Positions 1 through 5,958 of a stretch of DNA of 6,896 nucleotides are shown in pieces. The position numbers and the translations under genes were made by a program. Every line of letters begins with the position of its first letter. The stretch's first letter is position 1. This DNA comes from Holophagaceae bacterium (GTDB taxonomy: Bacteria; Acidobacteriota; Holophagae; Holophagales; Holophagaceae), in NCBI GenBank assembly GCA_025353305.1, contig JANXQX010000030.1:1-6896 (forward strand), given 5' to 3'. A model generated the notes under the pieces. That model did not search any database. It was not told the DNA's origin and saw nothing but the letters and a program-made list of their open reading frames with translations.

Positions 1-489
1 CGAGAGCTCCGGATTCAGCGGGCGCAGCTCCGCCTTGCGAGCCTTTAGGAATTGGGATAGCAGGGCCGCGGCGGCGTCCTCCAGGGCCTTGGTTTCAGCC
101 AGCCCGCCGATGCCCGGCACGATGTTCACCAGCACGCGGTGCAAGGCCGGATTCACCCGATGGACGTCCACCATGGCCTGCACGATGGCCCGCACGGAGT
201 CCTCCAGCGGCGCCTCCCGCACTTCGGCAAAGCGCTTCCGCAGGAGCTCCAGGACTTCGCGGGTGTGGCGGTCGTTGAGCGCGCGCACCAGCGATTCCTT
301 GTTGGGGAAGTACTGGTAGAGGCTGCCGATGCTCACGCCCGCCTTCAAGGCCACCCGGTTGGTGGTGGCGGCCTCGAACCCTTCCTTTTCCAGAATGTGA
401 GCAGCCGCGGTGAGGATCGCCTCCACGGTTTCCGCGGAACGGCGCTGGCGCGGTGTTTTGCGGATCTGGGATGGGTTGGATGGGCTCAT
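1..489 (-). CDS. TetR/AcrR-family transcriptional repressor (C-terminal end cut by the window edge)
   Basis: This reading frame is open from an ATG at 489 down to base 1, giving 163 residues with no stop; TetR proteins are usually about 190-210 residues, so roughly 30-50 are missing. The N-terminal DNA-binding domain spans about residues 20-70. It shows helix 1 (AILTAAAHILEKEGFEAATT) and then the helix-turn-helix ending in the hallmark VSIGSLYQYFPNKESL, whose Tyr-Gln-Tyr-Phe and Asn-Lys-Glu are classic for the family. The rest is an alpha-helical ligand-binding and dimerisation domain, which does not reveal the ligand. It probably represses its own promoter, because a palindrome overlaps the -10 region just upstream. 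No clear Shine-Dalgarno sequence precedes the ATG. An in-frame GTG lies further upstream inside the palindrome but is less likely to be the start. The regulated partner may be the divergent gene at 710 or lie outside the window. Confidence 0.93.
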   Translation of the reverse strand, partial: MSPSNPSQIRKTPRQRRSAETVEAILTAAAHILEKEGFEAATTNRVALKAGVSIGSLYQYFPNKESLVRALNDRHTREVLELLRKRFAEVREAPLEDSVRAIVQAMVDVHRVNPALHRVLVNIVPGIGGLAETKALEDAAAALLSQFLKARKAELRPLNPELS

Positions 490-507
490 GGCGGATGCGA
501 GTTGAAG

Positions 508-527
508 ATGTGAGTAAAAGCTCACAT
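508..527. promoter_or_regulatory. Candidate TetR operator palindrome
   Basis: Perfect 7-base arms ATGTGAG (508-514) and CTCACAT (521-527) are separated by six bases. The size and symmetry suit a TetR-family dimer. The site begins at the last bases of the -10 box and covers the expected start point of the repressor gene, which is the usual position for autorepression. That this particular repressor binds here is inferred. Confidence 0.55.
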
Positions 528-554
528 TCTTAGGGACCGTTACGACTTGGTCAA
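526..554 (-). promoter_or_regulatory. Probable sigma-70-type promoter of the TetR gene
   Basis: On the minus strand a TTGACC -35 box (plus 549-554) is followed after exactly 17 bases by AAGAAT (plus 526-531), which matches the -10 consensus at 4 of 6 positions. Transcription would begin near 519, leaving a leader of about 30 bases before the ATG at 489. Both boxes are covered or touched by inverted repeats, as expected for a repressed promoter. The call is from pattern only. Confidence 0.55.
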
Positions 555-578
555 CGCTTTTCTGACCAAGCCGTTACG
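537..578. repeat. Inverted repeat flanked by 8-base direct repeats
   Basis: CCGTTACG occurs at 537-544 and again at 571-578 in the same orientation. Between them lie perfect 8-base inverted arms CTTGGTCA (546-553) and TGACCAAG (563-570) around a nine-base centre. The left arm contains the -35 box of the TetR promoter. The arrangement could be a second regulator site facing both divergent genes. Formally it also resembles a target duplication around inverted ends, but it is too short to be a mobile element. Confidence 0.5.
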
Positions 579-590
579 GCGTCTTATGTC

Positions 591-643
591 GGCCTAAGGC
601 CAACGCGATGGTTGATGCTCTGAAGCTCGTTGGAGGCCATCGG
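591..643. repeat. Compound inverted-repeat intergenic element, possibly a dispersed repeat
   Basis: The segment contains GGCCT-A-AGGCC (591-601), CCAACG (600-605) matched by CGTTGG (628-633), and CGATGG (605-610) matched by CCATCG (637-642). The last two stems are mutually exclusive, so alternative hairpins are possible. On the minus strand it reads as a meaningless short peptide ending VGLRPT. It lies before the gene at 710 and could be a leader structure or a fragment of an interspersed repeat; neither can be shown from one copy. Confidence 0.3.
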
Positions 644-697
644 TTTCCTTACTCCGGACCACCATTTCTCCCAAAACTCAACGGCTGTTGCCGCCTC

Positions 698-702
698 AGG
701 AG
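698..702 (+). promoter_or_regulatory. Ribosome-binding site that fixes the start of the gene at 710
   Basis: AGGAG stands seven bases before the ATG at 710. The same frame has an earlier ATG at 608, but that start lacks such a site and would put 34 unlikely residues ahead of a clean signal peptide. The start at 710 is therefore chosen. Confidence 0.75.
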
Positions 703-709
703 CCCACCC

Positions 710-1228
710 ATGAAGATCACCCTCCTTTCCCTGCTCATCGTCCCCGCCCTCATGGCGGCGGACACCACCAAACCTGTCCCCGCCACTATCCGGGCGCCCA
801 CGGGAACCTTCACCCTGAGCCAGACCCCCGACCTGCCCCAGGGCATCGAGCAGGCCACCGAAGGCGTTCCGTTCCTGATGCGGGGCGTGGCCGAGAAGCG
901 TCTGGCCGATGTGAATCCCGCCTACCGCCGCGTGGTCCTGAGCCATGATGATTCGAGCGTCAGCATCCAGTTCGACGGCCGCAAGCCGGTCCGTGTGCCC
1001 CTCGACGGAGGCACCGCCTGGACCCGGGAAGACGGCGAAACCTTCTGGGTGAACGCCAGCGCCAGCCCCTCGCAGATCGTGCAGACCTACAAAGCCAAGG
1101 ACGGCGAACGCACCAACGAATTCACCCTGTCACCCAGCGGCGATTCCCTGCTGCTCAAAGTCAGCGTCCGCAGCCCCAAGCTCAGCAAGGTGCTGTACTA
1201 CTCTCTGGTGTATAGCGCCGCTAAGTAG
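710..1228 (+). CDS. Small secreted/periplasmic protein of unknown function, lipocalin-like in character
   Basis: The product has 172 residues. It starts with a short Sec signal peptide (MKITLLSLLIVPALMA, probable cleavage before Ala-Asp at about residue 17), giving a mature exported protein of about 156 residues. The rest alternates short polar and hydrophobic stretches (TGTFTLSQTPDLPQG, SVSIQFDGRKPVRVPLDGG, NEFTLSPSGDSLLLKVSVRS, KVLYYSLVYS), a pattern of antiparallel beta strands as in small beta-barrel or lipocalin-like proteins. There are no cysteines, no lipobox and no catalytic motif that I can recognise. It is divergent from the TetR gene, with 220 bases between the start codons, so it could be under that repressor. 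It stands alone, ending in its own terminator. I do not know its function; the beta fold is inferred from residue pattern only. Confidence 0.8.
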   Translation: MKITLLSLLIVPALMAADTTKPVPATIRAPTGTFTLSQTPDLPQGIEQATEGVPFLMRGVAEKRLADVNPAYRRVVLSHDDSSVSIQFDGRKPVRVPLDGGTAWTREDGETFWVNASASPSQIVQTYKAKDGERTNEFTLSPSGDSLLLKVSVRSPKLSKVLYYSLVYSAAK

Positions 1229-1244
1229 GTATGAGGTTGTGAGG

Positions 1245-1290
1245 CATGAAGCACGGGGCTCGCTGAATGCGGGCCTCGTGCTTCATGTTT
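1245..1290 (+). terminator. Hairpin terminator after the gene at 710, in a convergent gap
   Basis: A 15-base stem pairs 1245-1259 with 1273-1287. It contains 11 perfect outer pairs (CATGAAGCACG with CGTGCTTCATG), one G-U pair and three more G-C pairs, and encloses a 13-base loop. TTT follows at 1288-1290. Read on the minus strand the G-U pair becomes an A-C mismatch and no T-run follows, so it serves the plus-strand gene best. It may also help stop transcripts coming from the lipoprotein gene. Confidence 0.75.
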
Positions 1291-1321
1291 AGAAGTGGGA
1301 TTGAAATTAGGGAGTAGATGG

Positions 1322-2140
1322 CTACTGCGCCACCAGAGTGCCGACAGCGGCTGTGATTACGCTTGGTGGTCCACTGCTTGGAAGCTGGTTTCCGGCGATG
1401 AAGGAGATGGGGATGGGAGTATTCACGGGGATATTGGCTTTCAACTCGAGGCTGATGCGCAGGAGTGGCTGGGCCAGGTTCACGGCGGAGGTGCCAGGCT
1501 TCTGGAACGCTGCTCCCTGCAGTTGATCGCCTGAAATCCCGCTAACGAAGGCCTGGGTGCCCGGGCCCAAATTGAAGGCCACATTTTGCACCACGGTCCC
1601 CGACGCTGAGGGGGTTGTCCAGGTGACCTTCGATTGATCGGCGCTGACGATGAGCGCCACGCCTTGTCCCGTGCTGCCCACTGGACCAGCGAATTCCAGC
1701 ACTAGTTTCGAGGTGGTCGAAAGGCCTGCGTTCCGCACCAACCGGAAGCCGCTTCCCCCTGGATCCGTGTAGCTCAGGGTGTCGGCGATGGTCTTCGGAA
1801 TGACGGTGACGGTCGTTGATGAACTGGCGGTGCCGCCGCTTCCAGTCACCGTCAGGTTGAAGGTCGTGGTGGTCTGAAGTTGCCCCGTGGGGATGGCTGC
1901 TCCCGACTGGATGCTGCCGATACCGTTGCTGATGGATCCCGTTCCGTTGGCGAATACTCCAATGAGGGTGGTGGAGCCACCCTGCGGGATGGTTCCTTGG
2001 GCCGCGTTGAAACTGGTAATGACAGGCGCGGGTGGAGGTGGTGGAGGGGGTGTTGTTCCGCCGCCTCCTCCCCCGCTGCAGGCCAAAGTCAGGACCAGGG
2101 ATAGGAAGCTGGTGACTGTAGATAATTGGGTGATTCGCAT
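1322..2140 (-). CDS. Surface lipoprotein with Ig-like domain and a C-terminal cohesin-like beta domain
   Basis: The 272-residue product begins with a lipoprotein signal peptide (MRITQLSTVTSFLSLVLTLA) ending at the lipobox Leu-Thr-Leu-Ala-Cys, with lipidated Cys21. A flexible tether follows (Ser, six Gly, two Thr, seven Pro; residues 22-37), then an Ig-like domain at about 39-115 (PVITSFNAAQGTIPQGGSTT to TTTFNLTVTGSGGTASSSTT). Residues 118-272 form a separate beta-rich domain with the segments LVLEFAGPVG, GVALIVSADQSKVTW, GISGDQLQGAAFQK, PLLRISLELKANIPVNTPI and a final TAAVGTLVAQ. The order (early strand describing a function-like sum, late 'L.RISLELKA...TPI' strand, closing 'VGTL') recalls cohesin modules. 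That match is a judgement by eye, not a search result. The gene is only nine bases after the dockerin-protein gene and shares its transcript, which supports a receptor role. Its SD AAGGAG is five bases from the ATG. Confidence 0.88.
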   Translation of the reverse strand: MRITQLSTVTSFLSLVLTLACSGGGGGGTTPPPPPPPAPVITSFNAAQGTIPQGGSTTLIGVFANGTGSISNGIGSIQSGAAIPTGQLQTTTTFNLTVTGSGGTASSSTTVTVIPKTIADTLSYTDPGGSGFRLVRNAGLSTTSKLVLEFAGPVGSTGQGVALIVSADQSKVTWTTPSASGTVVQNVAFNLGPGTQAFVSGISGDQLQGAAFQKPGTSAVNLAQPLLRISLELKANIPVNTPIPISFIAGNQLPSSGPPSVITAAVGTLVAQ

Positions 2141-2145
2141 GGGGG

Positions 2146-2151
2146 CTCCTT
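2146..2151 (-). promoter_or_regulatory. Ribosome-binding site overlapping the upstream stop codon
   Basis: On the minus strand the TAA stop of the large gene (plus 2150-2152) runs into AAGGAG (plus 2146-2151), followed by five C and then the ATG of the lipoprotein gene. Ribosomes finishing the large protein would sit on this site, so the two proteins are probably translationally coupled. Confidence 0.8.
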
Positions 2152-5100
2152 AGATTCCGGCCAGCAACAGGGCGAGGTCCACATCATCGCAATCCCCATC
2201 GCCATCCAGATCGGCGGAAGGATTGTTGGTGGGAATGCCGGAACCCGAGTAGGCGGCCATGAAAGTCGCAAGGTCCAGCACGTTGACCTGGGCATCACCA
2301 TTCAGATCGCGGTTCTTGGGGACTACTGTCAGCGCGGCGTTGACACTCACCACACTGCCCACTGCATTCGACACGGAAACCAAGAATTGCGCGCCCGAAT
2401 CCGAAAGCTTCGCCACGAAGGCGAAGGTGCTTGAGGATGCGCCTGGAATATCCACTGAATTTTTTCGCCATTGATAGGACATCGGCCCAGTGCCTGTAGC
2501 CACCACGTTGAACACCACCGTCTGACCTGCGGTGATGGATTGGGGTTGGGGCTGCTGGCTGATGGCGGGCGCCGTGTTCACTGTGAGCGTCGCGTTGTTG
2601 GAGGTGGTAGTCCCGGCGATATTGGTGACGACCACACTGAAGGCGGCACCGTTATCCGAAATTGCGGTGGCGGGTGTGGTATAGCTCGTGGCAGTGGCGC
2701 CAGGAATATTCACGGCGTTCCTGCGCCATTGGTAAGTAAGGGGCGCGGTGCCCGAGGCTGTGACATTAAAAGTGGCAATGGTGCCCGCAGTCACAGCAAC
2801 GCTGGCGGGTTGTCCAGTAATCGTGGGGGCGATGGGTGCTGGATTGACGGTGAGCGTCGCGTTGGTGGAGGTTGCACTTCCGGCGATATTGGAGGCGACC
2901 ACGCTGAAGGCGGCACCGTTATCCGAAACGGTGGTGGCGGGAGTGGTGTAGCTCGCGGCGGTGGCGCCGGAAATGTTCACGGAGTTCTTGCGCCATTGGT
3001 AAGTGAGGGCTGCGGTGCCCGAGGCCGTGACATTGAAGGTGGCCGTGGCGCCCGCTGTAACGGCAACGCTGGCGGGTTGGCTGGTAATACTGGGGGCGAT
3101 GGGCGCTGGATTGACAGTGAGCATCGCGTTGTTGGACGTGACGCTTCCAATGTTGTTGGTAACAATCACACTGAAAAGTGTCCCGTTTTCACCAATCAAG
3201 GTGCTTGGTGTGGTGTAGGGATTACCAGTTGCTCCGACGATATTCACCCCATTTTTCTTCCACTGAAAACTGAAAGGTAAGGTTCCGGTGGCCATGACGT
3301 TGAAGGTAGCTGTTTGTCCAGCGGTCACGGTTTGATTCTGGGGCTGAGTGGTGATGGTGGGACTTAGAGTCACGCTCCCACCGATCTCCCAAACTCCACG
3401 ACCGAAAGTGGCAGCCCGAACGAAGCTGCCATCCGGGGCGACGTAAAGATCGCGGGTAGCCACCATGGGTAGTCCTACCCCATATCGGGTCCATGTGGTC
3501 CCACCATTCTCGGAAAGATAAACGCCAAAATCAGTGCCAGCCAGAAGCCGGTTAGGTGTGGAAGGGTCATTCTGGATGATGTAAACAGGAATGCCAAAAG
3601 GGAACCCGTTGGCGATATCGATGGGGGTGAAGTTGTTTCCACCATTCACGGATTTCCATAGATGGCTGCCAGTGGTAAGGGCGACCGAAGCCGCATAAAT
3701 TACTTGATCATCTGCTGTGTCAAACCAAACGTAGCTAAGGGTTGAAGCACCACCCGTAAGGCTGCTCCCAGCGGGATTCGTCCATGTGCTTCCTCCATTG
3801 GACGAGACCCATATTTTCCCGTCCTCTGCGCCAATAACCATGGCATTGCCATTGCTCGCCGAAGTGTTGAAAGTACGGATTGCGGTGCCGGAAAACCCGG
3901 ACATCGGTAGCGGCATCCAGTCACTAGCTGCCCAGTCGGTGCTCTTGAAGATGATTGCCTTTGTTCGAGTGAAGAGTGTATTCCCAGTGACATCTGCCCT
4001 TCCGGGGATCAGCAAGGTGTCGAAGGGTTTGGGACCGGTGATTCCCGAGATGGCTGGATCCCAGGTCGTTCCACCATCAATGCTCCGGTGGATGTATGTA
4101 TATTGGATTGACTTCATCATCTTGTCTCCATTGGCGGAGTTGATGAGGGTTCCTAAGCCATCGCCGCCCCCTGTATCGTTCCAGGTGCTTGAATTCTCTA
4201 TACCTGATCCTTCGTTTACACGAATACGAGTACCTAGATCCTGCATACCAAGGGTGCTGCGATAGCGTGTATCGGCTGGAAAAGTGGCAATGCTGGAACC
4301 CACGTTGAAGATCAGTTGCGACGCGATGCCGCGATTGCGGCGGTTATCCACGAAGGTCAGGTCCCCCGCCGCGTAAATAGTTGGATCAGACGTGAATGGT
4401 GGAGTGGGACGGAAGGGATCCCGCATAACAGAAAGGCCACCGTCATTACCCACAAAGAGGGTCTTTGGGCCCGTCTTGGACCATGCATTGGTATGAAAAT
4501 CTGCGTGGCAATACGGCAAATGTCGGGACTTCCAACTTGTCAGTTGGGTCCAGTTGGCACCTCCATCCATGCTGCGGTAAAGGCACAGAGTGGCGGCCAC
4601 AAAAAGGTTAGATGCATCATCGGGGTCCACGGCCAGAAAGTGGTTGTACTCAGACTGTCCGCCATCGCCAAGGTCACCGAAAGGCTGGAAAAGTCCGCCC
4701 GAAACGACGGGAGCAGCCAAAAAAGTCCAGGTGTGGCCGGCATCTATAGACTTGAACACGCCTTTCGCGAAAACGTTTGACACTGTATTTTCCGCTATGG
4801 CGTAGACCACCGTTGCGTTTGATAAGGAGGAATTTACTGTAATCCTGCCGGCGTTTTGGGCTAAGGCCAGCCCGTCCAAGGTTGCCTGGGACCAGGTTGC
4901 GCCAGCATCAGATGAGTACCAGAAGGTGCCTGAGTAATAAAATGGGCCGCCGGGCGCGTACTGACGTGTTGCAACCAGATTGGTAGTAGAACTGCCCACG
5001 CGCTGAATCGACCAAATCTGACCGCCCTTGTACCCTCCAATATCCACAACGGTGAAACTGGCACCCCCATTCGTGGAACGCCACATGCCTGTGTCGCCTC

Positions 5101-5848
5101 CCACTAGAATCGTGTTTGCATCCAGCACGAGAAGACTGTGTACACGAGTGACTGGCCCCACGGTACCGAGTTCATTCCAGGTGGCACCGCCATTCACGCT
5201 CTTGTAGAATCCGCGGCCCGCAGCGTCGAAGGAGTCACCCAAGGCGAGGAAAAGAGTTTCCGGGTCCACTGGACTCATGGCCACAGCGCCGATGCTAACG
5301 TTACCCGTGGTGGTGGCATTGGGAAGACTGTCCGAAAGCGGGGTCCAGGTCCAATCTCCCGAGGTGGTGAGATCGGCATTCGTGGTTTTCCAAAGCCCAC
5401 CGCCAGAGGTTGCCACATAAAGAATCTGGGGGTTGGTTGGGTGGGTCAGAATGCCAAGTTCTGCCAGTCTGCCAGCATCCACGTCAGAATGTGCCGGAGT
5501 TGAGCCTGAATAACTGCTATAACTGCTGTTCTTGGGTCCAAGGTTGATCCAGGTAGAGCTAGCCGTGGGGATGGCAGATGCATCTCCTTGGTAGCCTGGG
5601 AAAGTGTAGGCCCAACGCTTCTGTTCTTGTTTGGCGAGGGCTTTCTTGTAGTCAAGGTACGTGGCACTGGGCTCTCCGCCGAACCACCAGAGGTTGAATT
5701 CCCGTCGCGAATCAGCGCGATCGCTAATGACATCATCAGAAGCTGAAGTCTGTTTTATAAGTGAAGAACCCGCTCTCTTTGGTACCTGCTGAGCACCGAG
5801 TGACACCACGAGTATCAGGGTTGTGAAGTAGGTTTTGAGATGGTTCAT
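2150..5848 (-). CDS. Giant secreted Asp-box (BNR) propeller protein with four Ig-like repeats and a C-terminal dockerin
   Basis: The product has 1232 residues. A Sec signal peptide (about 1-19, MNHLKTYFTTLILVVSLGA) is followed by a linker. A large beta-propeller region (about 95-825) carries some eleven Asp-box-like motifs of the type Ser-x-Asn/Asp-Gly-Gly-x-Thr-Trp near residues 154, 216, 257, 311, 366, 425, 588, 635, 681, 732 and 778. Between its halves are YCHADFHTNAW (446-456), VGNDGGL (466-472) and GMQDLGT (534-540), signatures seen in sortilin/VPS10-like and BNR-repeat proteins. Four Ig-like repeats follow (830-917, 918-1006, 1007-1093, 1094-1178), then a type I dockerin (1179-1232). 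The propeller is about the size of GH74 xyloglucanases, but the first-blade motif reads ATSGGGLW where those have a catalytic Asp, so I see no evidence for hydrolase activity; binding or adhesion is likelier. The start has SD AGGAGG four bases upstream. Its GC content is visibly lower than that of the left flank. Confidence 0.93.
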   Translation of the reverse strand: MNHLKTYFTTLILVVSLGAQQVPKRAGSSLIKQTSASDDVISDRADSRREFNLWWFGGEPSATYLDYKKALAKQEQKRWAYTFPGYQGDASAIPTASSTWINLGPKNSSYSSYSGSTPAHSDVDAGRLAELGILTHPTNPQILYVATSGGGLWKTTNADLTTSGDWTWTPLSDSLPNATTTGNVSIGAVAMSPVDPETLFLALGDSFDAAGRGFYKSVNGGATWNELGTVGPVTRVHSLLVLDANTILVGGDTGMWRSTNGGASFTVVDIGGYKGGQIWSIQRVGSSTTNLVATRQYAPGGPFYYSGTFWYSSDAGATWSQATLDGLALAQNAGRITVNSSLSNATVVYAIAENTVSNVFAKGVFKSIDAGHTWTFLAAPVVSGGLFQPFGDLGDGGQSEYNHFLAVDPDDASNLFVAATLCLYRSMDGGANWTQLTSWKSRHLPYCHADFHTNAWSKTGPKTLFVGNDGGLSVMRDPFRPTPPFTSDPTIYAAGDLTFVDNRRNRGIASQLIFNVGSSIATFPADTRYRSTLGMQDLGTRIRVNEGSGIENSSTWNDTGGGDGLGTLINSANGDKMMKSIQYTYIHRSIDGGTTWDPAISGITGPKPFDTLLIPGRADVTGNTLFTRTKAIIFKSTDWAASDWMPLPMSGFSGTAIRTFNTSASNGNAMVIGAEDGKIWVSSNGGSTWTNPAGSSLTGGASTLSYVWFDTADDQVIYAASVALTTGSHLWKSVNGGNNFTPIDIANGFPFGIPVYIIQNDPSTPNRLLAGTDFGVYLSENGGTTWTRYGVGLPMVATRDLYVAPDGSFVRAATFGRGVWEIGGSVTLSPTITTQPQNQTVTAGQTATFNVMATGTLPFSFQWKKNGVNIVGATGNPYTTPSTLIGENGTLFSVIVTNNIGSVTSNNAMLTVNPAPIAPSITSQPASVAVTAGATATFNVTASGTAALTYQWRKNSVNISGATAASYTTPATTVSDNGAAFSVVASNIAGSATSTNATLTVNPAPIAPTITGQPASVAVTAGTIATFNVTASGTAPLTYQWRRNAVNIPGATATSYTTPATAISDNGAAFSVVVTNIAGTTTSNNATLTVNTAPAISQQPQPQSITAGQTVVFNVVATGTGPMSYQWRKNSVDIPGASSSTFAFVAKLSDSGAQFLVSVSNAVGSVVSVNAALTVVPKNRDLNGDAQVNVLDLATFMAAYSGSGIPTNNPSADLDGDGDCDDVDLALLLAGI
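2153..2314 (-). other. Dockerin type I domain (residues 1179-1232 of the large protein)
   Basis: Two calcium-loop motifs are intact. The first is DLNGDAQVNVLD (1181-1192), with acidic or amide ligands at loop positions 1, 3, 5, 9 and 12. The second is DLDGDGDCDDVD (1213-1224), with Asp at 1, 3, 5, 7, 9 and 12. Each is followed by a hydrophobic helix (LATFMAAY and LALLLAGI), and the domain ends exactly at the C-terminus, as dockerins usually do. The partner-selecting pairs at loop positions 10-11 are Val-Leu in the first repeat and Asp-Val in the second. The two halves are therefore not equivalent, and a single binding mode is more likely than the dual mode of symmetric dockerins. That last point is inference. 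Confidence 0.88.
2315..3361 (-). repeat. Four tandem Ig-like repeats inside the large gene
   Basis: Units of 85-89 residues (255-267 bases) run 3361-3098, 3097-2831, 2830-2570 and 2569-2315 in coding order. Each has the scheme P-x-I-x-x-Q-P ... T-A-G-x-x-x-x-F-N-V ... Y/F-Q-W-[RK]-[KR]-N ... N-G/S-G-A ... S-N-x-x-G ... A-x-L-T-V. Counted by hand, units 2 and 3 agree at 69 of 85 residues and share long identical DNA runs; units 1 and 4 are more diverged. This points to a fairly recent duplication of the middle unit. Such repeats usually act as spacers or stalks between functional modules. Confidence 0.85.
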
Positions 5849-5914
5849 AGGTCCTCCTCAACGCACGATCGACTTAAAGTTTTCGGCTTTCAACTTGAGC
5901 CCGAAGAGAAATTT

Positions 5915-5944
5915 CAGTTCAGAACTGGGCCAAGTGGCACCTGG
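5915..5944. promoter_or_regulatory. Two adjacent palindromes upstream of the large gene
   Basis: CAGTTC-A-GAACTG (5915-5927) is a perfect 13-base palindrome. Two bases later CCAAGTGGCACCTGG (5930-5944) is a near-perfect 15-base one with a single mismatched pair. They lie in the 110-base gap between the small gene and the start of the large gene. They could be regulator sites for the large gene or a processing or attenuating hairpin; no T-run follows on the minus strand, so a classical terminator is unlikely. I could not find a convincing -10/-35 pair in this gap. Confidence 0.4.
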
Positions 5945-5958
5945 ACCTCCCCATCTGT

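Noticed and set aside
139..513. Plus-strand frame of 124 codons
   Set aside because: It lies antisense to the TetR gene, whose helix-turn-helix is unmistakable; the product resembles nothing and has no ribosome-binding site.
537..578. Miniature transposon (direct repeats around inverted repeats)
   Set aside because: Only 26 bases lie between the direct repeats and they coincide with a promoter -35 box, so a regulator site is the simpler reading.
584..946. Minus-strand frame of 120 codons
   Set aside because: It overlaps the secreted-protein gene at 710 in antisense, and its His/Gly-rich product is a typical GC-rich shadow.
2471..3280. Plus-strand frame of 269 codons
   Set aside because: It is antisense to the Ig repeats; its length and repetitive Gly/Arg-rich product follow from the tandem repeats being multiples of three bases.
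2570..3361. CRISPR-like or non-coding tandem array
   Set aside because: The repeats are in frame within a protein and encode Ig-like domains; no short direct repeats with unique spacers are present.
3786..4265. Plus-strand frame of 159 codons
   Set aside because: Antisense to the propeller region, with no start signal and no domain.
4316..4780. Plus-strand frame of 154 codons
   Set aside because: Antisense to Asp-box blades of the large gene; no ribosome-binding site or recognisable family.
3098..5566. GH74 xyloglucanase or sialidase assignment for the propeller
   Set aside because: Asp-boxes are structural and occur in many non-enzymes; the expected first catalytic Asp position is Ser/Gly and no sialidase Arg triad could be identified.
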